This document shows positions 34,980 to 47,055 of a stretch of 64,000 nt of DNA, piece after piece. This DNA is from Thereva unica (Eukaryota > Arthropoda > Insecta > Diptera > Therevidae). Under the pieces are notes generated by a model that was not told where the DNA came from, searched no databases, and saw only the letters and a list, made by a program, of their open reading frames with translations. Made by a program: the position numbers and the translations under genes. The first letter of the stretch is position 1; each line of letters starts with the position of its first letter. The stretch covers positions 175,102,516-175,166,515 of the forward strand of contig OX465281.1 in the NCBI GenBank assembly GCA_949987705.1. The letters are read 5' to 3'.

Positions 34980-35726
34980 GCCTATACTAGGGGGCAATAT
35001 TAGAAAAACATCGATATTGACGTCGAGTAAGTAGACATCGATGTGCGATGAACATCGATGTAAAAACGTCGATGTTTGAAAACATCGATGATTTGGTGCT
35101 GAAATCAAGCATTTTTAAATTGGTAAATGTGTTGCTTCATTTTGTTGAGTCAAGAAATAATTCTTGTCATTCGCAAGTTTATAATGATCCTTATATCTTC
35201 AGCGTTTTCTTGAGTAGTGCGTTCTGCATCAAGCGATTGTTCAAATCAGTATTCAGTATGTTGGTATTACTGAAAGTAAATCTTTAATGCTTGCAATTTC
35301 TTTTGAACACGCTAGTGCATCTTGGAAGTGTATATTTTTAAATCTAGGGTCTAAGAGAGTGGCGACAGCTAGGATATTGATATTTTAAGCATTCGTAGTC
35401 CTGTTTACCTGAGAATAATATTATAAGATAGCAAAATTTTTTTATATGCATACCATTTCAAAAACTATCTGCAAAATCAAGCAAAAGAAATGGAACATAA
35501 AAATTAAGAACTACTTCGCCAAGTTCGAAGGGTACATTGATTGGTTGACATTTTATAAGTCGTTTGGAAATTTTATTTTAAGCATAAGCTCAATTTAATT
35601 TTTACAATAAACGAATGTGGAAACATCGATTTTCGTTGTTCTTGTTCACATCATCGATGGATCGAGGTTTTAGAGGACCTAATATCACAGAGTACTTAAT
35701 ATACAGAGGGAACAACAGGAGTAATG

Positions 35727-36298
35727 GGTTACGACCTCCAAAATGTGTCACAGTCGTAACCCATCCGAGCTTGTTGTTTTCTTTCTGAGCGAAAAGCTCG
35801 TCTCGATTCTCTAAGAGCTCTTCACTGAAAATCCCGCTGTGTGTGCGAACACTGTACGTGTGTAATTACTGGTAGTAAATCAACTGTAGTCGAATTTTCG
35901 GAAAGGAAAATAAAATTGTGCTACCTGAGATTGAGGTAATAAAATGAAATGGATCGTAAATGAACGATTAGACTTCTAAAAAAATGTTTGTAGATGTTGA
36001 ACGAGCATATAAAAAATTATGAATGGTAAATTTTTTTATTCTTTTATTATAATTTTAGAACGTCAAAAAGGATGTATTTTGGATTTTTTGAATTTTTAAA
36101 AATTAATATTACAACTATCAACTTTACGAAAAAAACTTATGCTACATTTCTAGTTGAAAATCGGTTCAAAAATATAAAAAAATAATATTAAATTAAAATT
36201 ATTTATCGAACTTACGCTACAAACTTTATCAAGGTGAAAGGGTCAAAAACAAATATGTATCTCTTAAATGGTAAGTTTTATGGCAAAGATTATTATAA
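35727..36298. other. Left subterminal part of the 11.4-kb unit
   Basis: A perfect 12-bp stem, ATGGGTTACGAC with GTCGTAACCCAT, lies at about 35722-35762, and AAAATGTGT follows the TIR on both sides. The remainder is AT-rich with no gene. Confidence 0.4.
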
Positions 36299-37667
36299 TA
36301 AACTAGTGGGATGTTGTGCCTAGAGACTAGCCACTAATTACGCTTTTTCATGGTATTCTTTCTGTTGAATAACACTTCAGATTGGATGACAATATATTAA
36401 GTGGAGATTGATCCGCACTCACTTGCAACCCGCCGGATCTGGGAATCGAGGCCAATAATTCGAATGTGTCAAATTGAAAAAAAAAAAGAGAACATCACAC
36501 ATGTAAACACTATAGAAAACGAATCTAAACATTTTTCTTTGGATTGGAGGAAAATCTAATGTGATGCACTTTGCACAACAGAATTAGGTGTATTATTTTA
36601 CTTAAACATACATGTCTTATTGTTAAAAATTCGGCTTACCGCACCCTAGTTTGGCCATGGAGATTCATAAGTATCACACTTACCAACGCTATATATAATT
36701 AATCTTGAAAAGTTTTTGTTAAAGGCTTATGTAGGTTATAAGTTGTGAGACTGAATCTAAAACTTAACAAAGTATTTAACAAACACTACAATATAATCAT
36801 CATAGCTTAAAAAAAAGGAAATCAAATGTAAACACTAAAATTCTTTGATTCTTCACCCACGTCGTGGTATATTTCTTTATTCAATATAAACAATAGTTTT
36901 TGAGCAGCAAATAAAAACTATATGCCATAATTTCGTTATCATCGGTTTTTGTTCTGGAAGCAAATTTAGAGACGTATTCATGTCAAAAACTTGTTTCATA
37001 TGAAACAAAATCCCCGAAGGAAATTAAAAAAAATTATTATGACGAAAAAAAAAGCACCGCGAGCCGAAGGATCGAACTCGCAGCCGCACAGACGAGGGAC
37101 TTTCCCTAGCCCTTTATAGTCCCTGGAAATGGTACTTTAACATTGCAAAAATGCAGGACAAGGTTTTATTTTTGGGATGTGTAGGGGGGGGGGGGTCAGG
37201 GTGAGCTTAAGTTTGAGTTTTCGGGATTCTAACCCCCCCATTTGGCCGCCATCTTGGAAAACGTATGCAAATGGTTTTTCCACTATATCTACGAAACGGC
37301 ACATCTTACCGGAAATTTGCAAGGACACTTTTTGTTTAGAATTAAATAATCTACAATTTATTACTTAGATATTTTGTGGTAAAATGAATAATTAAGAAGT
37401 TATAAGCCTTAGAACACAAAAATTAGTCACAATATTTTCTTTAAAGGCTCTTTTTTGTTGTTTAAATACACTTCTGGTTGAAATTTCCAGACCATTTTCT
37501 CAGTTTTTGGTCTTTTGACCAAGAGCTACATTTTGAGATATTTGCCAAGTCTGTAGCTGCAGTACTTTCGGAGATGAAAGTAGGCTTCAGACGGACAGAC
37601 GGACAGACGGACAGACGGACAGAGCCTCTGTATAAGCTTTTTTTTTTTTTTTGAAAAAGCTAAAATT
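36299..37667 (+). mobile_element. DINE-1/Helentron-like element, copy 2 (complete)
   Basis: It starts AACTAGTGGGATG, where TAGTGG pairs with CCACTA to form a 5' hairpin. The body matches copy 1 at 9284-10572. The 3' end has a (GACGGACA)n run at about 37590-37620, then GAGCCTCTGTATAAG and a hairpin of AGCTTTTT with AAAAAGCT. The GTCY-type microsatellite plus terminal hairpin is the usual plan of DINE-1/Helentron non-autonomous elements. No protein is encoded. Confidence 0.75.
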
Positions 37668-38012
37668 GTAGATCATGCAGTTTTATTCACAAACTACCCT
37701 TTTTTTCTTACGAGTGAGAGTTCTATTGCATAACATGGAAGTTGGTACTCCTTTCCACACCACCTTCGAGGTAGAGTAGTAGGCGCATTTTTTTAACGTG
37801 GTTTCCTCCGTAGGCATAATCCACGATTTGTTTTGATGAAGGCAAGAACAAAAAGGATAAGAGAAAAATATAAAGAACCTACAGTATACACCAAGCTATT
37901 TATTAAATAGTTGTGCCAAGTTCCTTGTCTACTCGTTATTAGTAATATTTTGATATGAACAGAAGTATAAGAAATCTCGGTCGGTATACACGTGTGTTAT
38001 CGAAAAAATACA

Positions 38013-39200
38013 TTATAAATTAAATAAGTGAGGAGGTTCAAAAATAATATATATCTTGTTACTATTAAATAAGAAATATGGCCTATCTGTGGTAACATTC
38101 AATTGTTTGAAACAATTTCTGTTATTTGCGCCCTGGTCACAAATTACGGCAACGACATCAAAGCCAATTTCTTGAGACTTCTTTAAATTTGATAAGGCAA
38201 GTTCTTTCAGTTTATCCCCCTTTATCACGCTTTCTGAGCAAAAGTATGAAAGTCCATACTTCCACTTGGAAAAAAGGCCTCGCAACATGAAGACACAAAC
38301 TGCCTTGGCTACGCAGTTCGATCTATTTGTCCCATTATCTGCATAACCATCAATTTCATCAAATATGTTATTATGTTATATTCTAACTTTCTTTTGATGG
38401 ATACTTCATCAAATATTAAAATAGCATATTTTTCCATTTTCTCCATCTCCTTATTTTTTTCACGCAAATTACTAAAAAGTTGGTTATTAAACCCATGCCT
38501 AAGATTTTTTATAGGTCTCAATCTCCTCAAAGAAACTTTAGAGGGAAGAGAAAATTGTAATACTTGCGACATATATCTATAACAAGACGTGGACTTAAAA
38601 TACAAATTTTGTGCAATAAACCTTTGAGATTTATTCCACTTTGTATTTTTCTTTCTTGGCATTAAGAGCATTTTCGCAAAAATTTTGGAATATTTATTCA
38701 GATGCGAAATAGAGTCAATTTGTTTACAAATTGTTTTTGCGGGTATTACCTTTGACATAATGTCTTTTTTGGTAATAGTAGACGTAAGTTTCAGCCTCCT
38801 CATTGCCTTTTTTTGTAAATTTATTTTTAATTTCAGTTTCGAATTTTCAATTGAAGCTTTCAATAATTCGTCTTTGTAATAATCGACTTTCTTTTGAAAT
38901 GTTTCACAATTATTACATATATCTGGGGATGCTCTGCACCACACTACACATCACTTCTTGATTTCCAAGAAAACAGCTAGGAATAGCCCCAGGTTTAAGC
39001 CTTTTATTTTTTCCTATTTGTTCTTTTAAAAAATGAATCTCGCAAATTTTCAATCTTTTTTTTTCATAGTCGTCAGGAGTTAAATTACACTCGGCGGCCC
39101 ATTGATAAAACAAGGGTACCGGGAATTTAAAGAAAGTTCGGTCTTTGAACTTCCTCTTTGTAGCTCTATATGTTTTAACCGCACATGTAATGCCAGACAA
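38013..39200 (-). pseudogene. Second THAP/P-like transposase relic
   Basis: Read on the minus strand from 39200. A THAP domain (ITCAVKTYR, FFKFPV, QWAAECN, ICEIHF, LKPGAIPSCF) is followed by a coiled coil (about 38900-38800), then SLRRLRPIKNLRHGF, IFDEVSIKRKLEYN with the first catalytic-type Asp, MLRGLFSKWKYGLSYF, VVAVICDQGANNRN with the second, and EPPHLFNL. This order matches P-element/THAP9 transposases. Frameshifts lie near 38935 and 38370. The second zinc-binding Cys of the THAP motif is Tyr, and the protein stops before the C-terminal third. It is a different lineage from the relic at 4456-11538. Confidence 0.8.
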
Positions 39201-39389
39201 GGGCCGTTTTTTCGGTTGCAGACATCACAGACATCGGAAGGTCAGACATCACTAACTTAAAACTTATTTGAAAAAAAATCTCGAATTTAATTCTAATTAG
39301 CACAGCAAAATATAAATCAAATGACTTAATACTAATTTTAAACAAAAAGAAAAATATTTCTTAGATATTTAATATTTACCAAAAATCGC

Positions 39390-41622
39390 AGGTAAATTTT
39401 GCCTATGATGGTGATTCCACTAGTCTTTCAATCTTCATGGCTCCTACCAGCATGGACGAGGTAGAACGCGTCGCGCTGAATTTAAAAAAGAATGCAGCTC
39501 CTGGAAAGGATGGAATCTTCACTGAAGACATAGTTGATGTTATAGACATTCTTAAGAAACCCCTCTCTAAACTTATTAATGAGTCAATGAGTAGTGGAAC
39601 TTTCCCTAGCTGCCTTAAGGATACGATAGTAATACCTATTCTTAAAGGAGGAGACTCGGCTGACATGAATAATTACAGGCCCATAGCACTAATAAGCAAC
39701 GTGGGAAAAATTTATGAAAAAATCTTCGAAAAAAGAATAAGAAAATTTATCACTAGAAATGGAGGTCTAGACAATAAGCAGTTCGGTTTTCAAGAAGGCA
39801 GCAGCGCTGAACTGGCTACTTCGGAAACCCTTAACCTAATAAACAGTTACCTTGATATGGGTTACTATGCAGGTGCAGTATTCATCGATCTTAAAAAGGC
39901 ATTTGACACGGTGCATCATGACGTCCTACTTAGTACCCTCTACAACCTTGGAATAAGGGGAACCTCGAATGATCTGCTGCGGAGCTATCTCACTGGGAGG
40001 CACGTGTCAACTAGAGTCAATGGTGTCTCGAGTGACCAGCTAGTGCTCACTATGGGAGTTCCTCAAGGCTCCATACTAGGACCACTTCTATATTTGCTCT
40101 ACATCATCATCATCATCATAAATAGCTCCACAGCCTGTTATTGGCCTTGGCTTCCTGCAACATCCTCCTCTAGAACTGTCGGTCCCTGGCTTGAAGTCTC
40201 CAATTTCTTATACCTAGGGTTCGTAGATCTTCTTCTACGCTGTCTAAATACCTCTTTTTTGGACGTCCCGTACCTCTGTGTCCGTCTGGTCTCTTGTTCA
40301 TAATAATTTTTGCTCTACATCAATAACATCAAATACTCGAGACTTAGTGGAGAATACCATATATTTGCAGATGATACTAACCTGATATATCGAGCTAGAA
40401 CTGCGGAAGAGCTAGAAAATAGCATGAACAGTGCCCTAAAAATCTTCAAGGAGTGGACGGATGGAAATAAGCTAAAGATAAATGAAAAAAAGACTAAGTA
40501 CATGATATTCCAACAGAAAAATAAGGCAGATATCAGAATTACGGTCAAGATAGGCGAAGAAGAGATAGCTAGGGCAACGGAGGTTGCCTACCTAGGATTG
40601 TTAATTGATGATAAACTGAACTGGAGGAAACACATAGGAAAAATAGCAAAAATCCTCACCCCTCTAATAGGGGTTCTCAAAAGTCACCCCAAGCTTCAGG
40701 AGAAAATAGCGCTCCAGGTTTACAATGCGCATATCCTATCTAGGGTTCGATTTAGTATCCTTAACTGGTCGCCGTGCTCTCAAAGAGTGTGTACAGATGT
40801 GAAAATACTGTTAAACCGGGCGCTGAAAGCACTATATGGACTTCCATGGAGTACAGCCACTGAAGAAGTTTACCGGCTCACGGGTCAATTAACATTGGAC
40901 CAGATTATCCGAATGGAAAAAGCAAAGTTCGTGTATAAGTTGAAAGAAAAACTTCTGAGATCAAACTTAGTAATTGTGCAATAATCTAGCATTCACGATT
41001 ACGTTACAAGAAACAGGGATAACTTTAGACCTACGCAACCTAGAACGGAGAGGACAAGAAAGGGACTGCTTAATACTGCGGCGGAATTTTACAACACTCT
41101 GCCGGACCATATAAAATCGGCTCCGTCCTTAGTATCATACACGAAAAGGCTGAAGAAATATCTGATACAGGAGGCTCGGCGTTATTAATTGTCAAACTAA
41201 TTTCGTCTTTGCATATATGCGTTTTTAATTTTAATTTAATAATTTTTTTATTTATTTTCTATTTATTAATTCTTTATTTTTGTTTTTATTTAATTATTTC
41301 TATTTATGAATTTTTATTTTTTATTTAATAATTTATATTTATTAATTTTTATTTACTTCTACTTAACTTTTACTTATTAATTTTTATTTACTTCTTTCTA
41401 ACTTTTATAGTTTTCTATTGTTTCTCTTTTTCTTTATTGTTCTTTTGTGATAAACACTTCTAAGGTTTTAATTGTGATAATTACTGTTGAATAAGGGCTC
41501 CCCAACTCTCATACCAGCTTCGCTGACTGAGTGGGGATGTTGAAATAGTAAAAAAAATAATGATGTTAAAAACGTATTTGTAATCCTAGTCTATTAATAA
41601 TAATAAATAAATAATAAATAAA
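39390..41622 (+). pseudogene. 5'-truncated L2/CR1-like LINE, interrupted RT
   Basis: The RT frame runs from about 39390: AAPGKDGI, NNYRPIALISNVGKIYEKI, FGFQEGSSAEL, VFIDLKKAFDTVHHDVLL, GVPQGSILGPLLYLLY, then an inserted block (40107-40308), then INNIKYS, IFADDTNLIY, LGLLIDDKLNWRKHIG and on to a premature TAA at 40982. The same frame continues past that stop to EARRY at about 41188. The endonuclease is missing. The 3' part is T-rich and ends in an (AATA)n-like tail near 41595-41622. Apart from the insertion and one stop the frame is clean, so the copy is not very old. Confidence 0.85.
40107..40308 (-). mobile_element. 5'-truncated RTE-type 3' end inserted in a LINE
   Basis: On the minus strand it encodes GRPKKRYLDSVEEDL and IRNWRLQARDRQF, the C-terminus of a second RTE-like family, and ends in an (ATG)n tail. 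TTTGCTCTACATCA flanks it on both sides (40093-40106 and 40309-40322), a perfect 14-bp target duplication. The net 216-bp gain keeps the RT frame but brings in a stop. Confidence 0.9.
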
Positions 41623-41632
41623 TTTCCAAAAC

Positions 41633-41875
41633 CAAGTACCTAAGCTCCTTCTATGTCTCTCACCACACTACACATCACCAAAAATCAGAGCACACTGCAC
41701 TATTTTTATGAAAACCAAATAAATATTATATTTTGATAATACAAAAGTTAAGTAATTGTCTTGATTCCACTGATCTTTCCAAAAAAACGTATCTAAGTTC
41801 CTTCTACTATTACTCTCACCTCACTACACATCACTTGATAACAGAGCACACTGCACTACTTTTATGGAAACCAAA
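41633..41875 (+). repeat. Diverged direct duplication of about 110 bp
   Basis: AAGCTCCTTCTATGTCTCTC, CACTACACATCAC and AGAGCACACTGCACTA recur in the same order about 150 bases later. The second copy is interrupted by the MITE at 41879-42133. CACCACACTACACATCAC also occurs at about 38937 in the THAP relic. Confidence 0.6.
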
Positions 41876-41878
41876 TAT

Positions 41879-42133
41879 CGTCACCCTTATGCCAGAGACG
41901 CGAAAGTGCAAATTTTTCACTCTCGCGCTAATAGGGTTTTGTAATACAAAATGGTACAAAGATGACATGCCAGAAGTACGGATGTGGGTTTATTATATAG
42001 CTATATTAAAAAAAGATTGGACGCGTAAAAAAAATCTGATAGAGACAGTCTTTTAGAGACAGTTTGAACATTTATCTAGCAATAACTCAAAACTGCAGAT
42101 TTACACTTTCGCGTCTCTGGCATAAGGGTGACG
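41879..42133. mobile_element. MITE with 30-bp TIRs
   Basis: The ends CGTCACCCTTATGCCAGAGA and their complement match over 30 bp, with ATAT on each side. Length is 255 bp, non-coding. ATAT is its own complement, so it may be target duplication or part of the TIR. Confidence 0.8.
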
Positions 42134-42445
42134 ATATGTAAATATTTTGATAACATAAAATTCCAGCACTTTTCTTTCGTGTAATCACGGCGCAGTCCAG
42201 TAAGGAACTAAAGAGGTAGGTTCCTATATTCTTTCTTAACGTGTGGATTCCATAATTTTTGTTTGTGCTCCTCCAGCAACTAGTTATACTCCTTCTTCGT
42301 TCAGCACGCGGAACTGCTAATGACCTACCCCTTTCCTACCCAACTTTTATTGCCCTTTTCCCCACTTCTCTAAGATCTTCACGCCTACCGAAAATATCGG
42401 GCTAAATTCTACCGAACTTTTTTTATGACTAATGTGCTGATGTGG

Positions 42446-42874
42446 GCGTTAAGGCTGTATCAGATCCAAAGCAGAGAAGCAGAACCGTCGGCAGAGAATT
42501 GTTTCTATTGGCTTACACTGGTCACGTGACAAGAAAAGCAGCAGAGAGTTCTGCCGCTGCTTTTTCATCTCAAATCCTAATTTTGCTGCTTTGCAAAGCA
42601 GAATTTTTTGACATTTCAAACATTTGTTACTTGGCAAGTTGTTTTTAAATGGCAAATGGATATTTTAGGGTGGTTTTTTGTATCTATTTATGTATATACA
42701 CAGTTATGATTCAGAAAAAATGTTATTTTTGGTTATTTTTTAAATATCTTGATAAAAAATTAAAAGTCTGCCGCTGCTGCTGCTTTACTTGGATCTGATT
42801 CAGCAGGCAGAATTCTGCTTCTGCCTCTGCTTCTGCCGCTGCTCAAAAAGTTGGATCTGATACAGCCTTTACGC
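42446..42874. mobile_element. MITE rich in GCAGAA/CTGC motifs
   Basis: The ends GCGTTAAGGCTGTATCAGAT and their complement match over about 25 bp with one mismatch. The interior holds runs of GCAGAAGCAG and its complement near both ends, so arms continue imperfectly inward. No target duplication was seen. Confidence 0.7.
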
Positions 42875-42875
42875 T

Positions 42876-44521
42876 TATTTATTATTATATATTATGATTA
42901 AAGGGCTCTACAACCGGGAACCGGTCCTGGCCTCTCGCAACAAATGTGTCGTTCACTGCAAAAGCGGTGCAACTCCACACTTCAACACTAGAGGTTGACC
43001 CGCTTTAGGGCCACGTTCCGTCACATCCCCCGCTACAGAAGCAAAACGATTACAGATAGTGCCTTCTGGAGCCGCTCCCCCTCACAGCGAAAGATATGAC
43101 AAAGTGCGACTCCAAAGCAAATCGACCTCCAATACTCTAAAATGTTGCTTTGTTCACGCCACCCTTACTAGGAAGGGACTAGTCCGATCATATTAGCCTA
43201 TCCTCTCTCATAAGATAGTTACCAGTGGCCACCGCTAGGAGGTTATGAACGCACTTCCATCAATCCGAAATAGTTGCGGCACTTTTTTTATTAATTAATC
43301 AAGAGTTAACCCTTCTAGCACAGAAGGCGCACTTTTCAGCTAAGCATGAAAATCTATATATACATACACACACACATATACATATATATTATATATATAT
43401 GTATATATATAAATATATAGAGTTTCCCTTCTAACACAGAAGGCGCACTTCCCAGCAGGGCTGAGAAATATTTACCACTGCCGTGGCTCAGCTGAGACAT
43501 GCAAACATAAAAGATTAAGTACCAATAAAAATTACATGCAAAACACATAAACAGTCATGAGACAACAAATAGCCTCCTTTTAAGCAGGTCTTTGTTAGTG
43601 CTCACGCTAAAAACATTAATATTTTTATTTACATTAATGAACATGCGATTAACAGGCTCAAATCGGCCATAATTGGTGTTAGAGGAGTTGATGTGTAAGA
43701 GCGGTGGTCCTCTCAGATTGTATCGGCTCTCTCTAAACGACGCACGGCGCCTTAGAAAACCTGAGTCGACACGTCCATTAAGAAGCTGGTGGACGAAAAC
43801 AACATCGGCCACCTCACGACGCTTGTGGAGAGTGTTCATATGGTGGAAGAATTAAAGGGTCTTCCCAAGGAAGGTGATTCAATGCGAATCGAACGAACCT
43901 ACGTTGAACCGACTCAATTTTTCCAACATACGAAGAATAGTAAGTAGACCAAACCTGGGACGCATATTCAAGTAAAGGTCTGACAAGGGAAATGTAGAGG
44001 TGTTTAGTGATCAGGGTGCTATTAAATTCTTTGGACCACCTTTTAATAAAACCCAAGACTAAGCTGCTCTTGGTAGAAATATAGTTGATATGAGAAGCAA
44101 AGTCCAGCTTGGTGTCAAATCTAATCCCGAGATCTTTGACAAAATTAACACGGGGGACACCCTCACTAGAAAATGAGTAGTTATAAATTATAGGATCACG
44201 TCGCCTACAAAAAGTCATGACTTCGCATTTACTAATATTAAGAACCAGGTTGTTGTTAGCGCACCAAGAGTAAAAGGTGTCGAGGTCGACTTGCAAAAGT
44301 TTGCAGTCCTCCATACTCTTTACGTGACGGTACAATTTGATGTCATCAGCATAAATCAGGATTCTGCAGTGTCTTAGCAAGGTAACAATATCATCAATAG
44401 AAAGAATAAAGAGGATAGGGCCAAGATGACTGCCTTGAGGGACACCGGATGACGCCTCAATGGTCGCGGAAATGCATGCTATGCTAATGTTATTCCCCCT
44501 ACTCCGCTGATGATTGACCAC
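42876..44521 (-). pseudogene. 5'-truncated Jockey-type LINE
   Basis: On the minus strand from 44521: SSGVPQGSHLGPILF, LIYADDIKLYRHV (the YADD active site), VLNISKCEVMTF, VKDLGIRFDTKLDF, VRPLLEYASQVWS and IESVQRRFVRFAL. A frameshift near 43830 follows, then VADVVFVHQLLNGRVDS in another frame to about 43560. The 3' part ends GGTTGTAGAGCCC with a TAAT-rich tail at 42876-42905, the same terminus as at 1-36. An AT microsatellite and a duplication of CAGAAGGCGCACTT (43323 and 43436) lie in the 3' part. Confidence 0.8.
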
Positions 44522-45486
44522 GTGTGCTTATTTTAGCTGATGTTATTTGCATCCTGAAGTTACCGCAAGTTATAAAACCGAACGAAATGAATCTGGTGCA
44601 GCCAACCTAAAACTTTGTTCATTCCTTCTACTGCTTCTAATTATTGTTACATTTTGCTAAGAGAAGACAATTGTATTAAAACTATCAAAGTAGGCCTTTA
44701 CCTGAATTTGTTCATCATACAATCAACCGTGTTTAACCTTCTAAGAAACCCACAATATGACTTTATTAATTTCATTATTTTTTCCAACACAATGCGACAA
44801 TTCGATTTCACATACGATTTTCTGCAAGTTCGGGACTCATTGTGTTCCTGTGTTGTAAGAGGCATTCCCGGATTTAGTAGCTATAGGTTTAATAGCTATA
44901 GGATATATGTATGAATTTGTGAACTGTTCCAACTAATTCAAATGAGATTTCCAACTACAATCTATAAACTGAAGGGGTAATAGGTGTTACGGCGTACATA
45001 ATAAACTCTTAATAATCAATTTGAATGACCACAATATTTACCTTGATAACCTTTTAAATCTGGCTTGACCACCGTTATTCAGTGCATCAAGCTTCAGAGT
45101 AGAACAGAAGCTAATGTTATAATGTAAGTTTTTTAAATTCCAGGTCAAAGTAGTTTAAAATAGTTATATTCTCTCCTACAAATTACACTTACTAATTTAA
45201 TTCGTCTTCAGCGAATTAACTTTTAATTAAACATTGGAGTCTCTTTCAAACTGCTTGAAAGCATAAAAATCGTACCACACGATTTAATATGTGCACTAAT
45301 CAAGTGACCTGCAGCACAGTCACAGCAGTGACTAAACCAAAAAGGAGGTTCAAATTTGACGTTATACAAATCAATGTGCAGTATACTCTAGTTTAAGATA
45401 ATTAAAATTATGAATAATTTGTATGCCCCAGGGGACGTTCATGTATTACGAAAGGCAAATTTTGAAAAATCAACCTTTTTTTCACA
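44522..45486. other. Sequence without a supported gene
   Basis: AT-rich, with short ORFs only and no recognised family motif. Confidence 0.4.
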
Positions 45487-45785
45487 TTCACGGTGTTTTT
45501 TCATGTTTATTTACGAAAAAAATGTTGAATATTTAATGTTTTGTGTAGTTATGGAATTAAAAGTGATTTTATTAGTGATTAATACATATATTATGATATT
45601 ATTATTAAAAATATAGGTGCCGAAAAACACTTCTCTTATTCACTTTTCCATTCGCACTTTTCTGCACTTATATGTTTAGTAATAATTGCAAAATAAATTA
45701 ATTAATGACTTTAAAATCACTTTTAATTAAATATTCAGCATATTTTCCCTTAATATACACGAAAAAAACACCGCGAATGTAAAAT
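45487..45785. repeat. Inverted repeat of about 300 bp
   Basis: CATTCACGGTGTTTTTTC near 45487 recurs inverted at the right end as GAAAAAAACACCGCGAATG, and AATTAAAAGTGATTTTA inside recurs inverted near 45710. Arms are about 100 bp and diverged. Confidence 0.6.
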
Positions 45786-46257
45786 AAATTGATCACCTTA
45801 ACAATTAAGACACCAAAAATACACTAAATCACTATTTTTTTATATATTTTTTTATTAAATAACTAAAGAAATAATCACTGTTAATCCTTGTATGGTTTAA
45901 AGCGATAAATTTCAATAATTTACCACTTTTTACCACAAAACTATAACGAAAACACTGCCGAACGTACTCTGCGCCATTAAATTCTCAGCAACTGTCAAAT
46001 TTTGGGACCATTCTCAGCTATGGTTGTATTGGTGCCAGATACAACTGCATGGCCTGTAGTTGAGAGGGGCTTGAATAAAGAAACCCAGGCAGCTGTTGTA
46101 TGTATGTGCGAAAGTTAAGTCGCTCTGCCCGGCGCTTGTTGCTGCGCCAACGAAGTCGTGAGAAAAAGTAAAATTGGACAGAATTTTCTCTCTTCAAATT
46201 TGATATTGTCTTTCACAAAAAGCTTGCCAAAAGCTTACTTCAAAATAATTTGATAGA

Positions 46258-46893
46258 AGGTTCCGCCAAAAGAGCTTTGAATAGATAAGACGAGGAAGAG
46301 CAATTTATTAAACACGAGGAAGCATTTTGGCAACACTAATGCATAGCATTCTTTACGTATTTGTGTCTAACCCGGACAGTGGCTGTGTTATATTTATTCA
46401 AAAACCGGGAGGAATATCGTTTCTCAGCAACCATCTCGGTGAGAACGCTTCACTTGGCTAAATGTTTGAAGCAGACCCTTCGCAAAACCTGAACAAATTT
46501 CACTACGCCTATGTCCGGGTTAGACAATGTATTTTATTGTTGTGGTTAAGTCAATGTATTTTGTTTTTGTGGTTAAAGTGGAGGGAGAGAATTAGAGAGA
46601 AAATTTCTTGATCCCAAGTGCTTCCCTCAAATCCGTGTACATGTACGCTATTTCCGGTTCCTTATCTTCTCTATTCAAAGCAAAAGAGTTATTGCCGAGA
46701 AAGTCGCGTTTTCCATGCGCAGTAGAATCCCCGCATGCCGTTCCCGTCCCTTAGCCTAGTCGCAGCAAATTTCGAAAGGGAAATTTGAAAATACATAAGC
46801 GCATTTCTTATCAATATGTGCGCAATTTTTATTTGTGTGCAGCTTTAATTTCCCCAGCTGCGCGCTCCGGCATCAACTCTTTTGGCGGAACCT
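46258..46893. repeat. 17-bp inverted repeat pair
   Basis: AGGTTCCGCCAAAAGAG at 46258-46274 has an exact complement at 46877-46893. It may bound a small element that holds the MITE at 46364-46526. The enclosed sequence is GC-richer than average and non-coding. Confidence 0.45.
46364..46526. mobile_element. Small MITE, TGTCTAACCCGGACA ends
   Basis: A perfect 15-bp TIR (TGTCTAACCCGGACA and its complement) encloses 163 bp. No coding capacity, and no clear target duplication. Confidence 0.7.
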
Positions 46894-46894
46894 C

Positions 46895-47055
46895 TAAAGG
46901 CCCCCATACACGGTCCAATTGGTTGTACAGCGAAGTGCGGTTGTACAACCAAAACTATCGATTGTGGGCCGGTCGGCCGATCAAAATACATTGCGCTTAT
47001 AGGTTTGATGAAAATCTGGTTGTACAGCCAATTTGACCGTGTATGGGGGCCTTTA
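46895..47055. mobile_element. MITE, AGGCCCCCATACAC ends, copy 1
   Basis: The ends TAAAGGCCCCCATACACGG and their complement extend imperfectly to about 34 bp. Length is 161 bp. A second member of the family is at 56872-57164. Confidence 0.8.

Noticed and set aside
37590..37620. Coding or CRISPR-like meaning of the (GACGGACA)n run
   Set aside because: It is the simple microsatellite near the 3' end of the DINE-like family, present in inverted form in copies 4 and 5.
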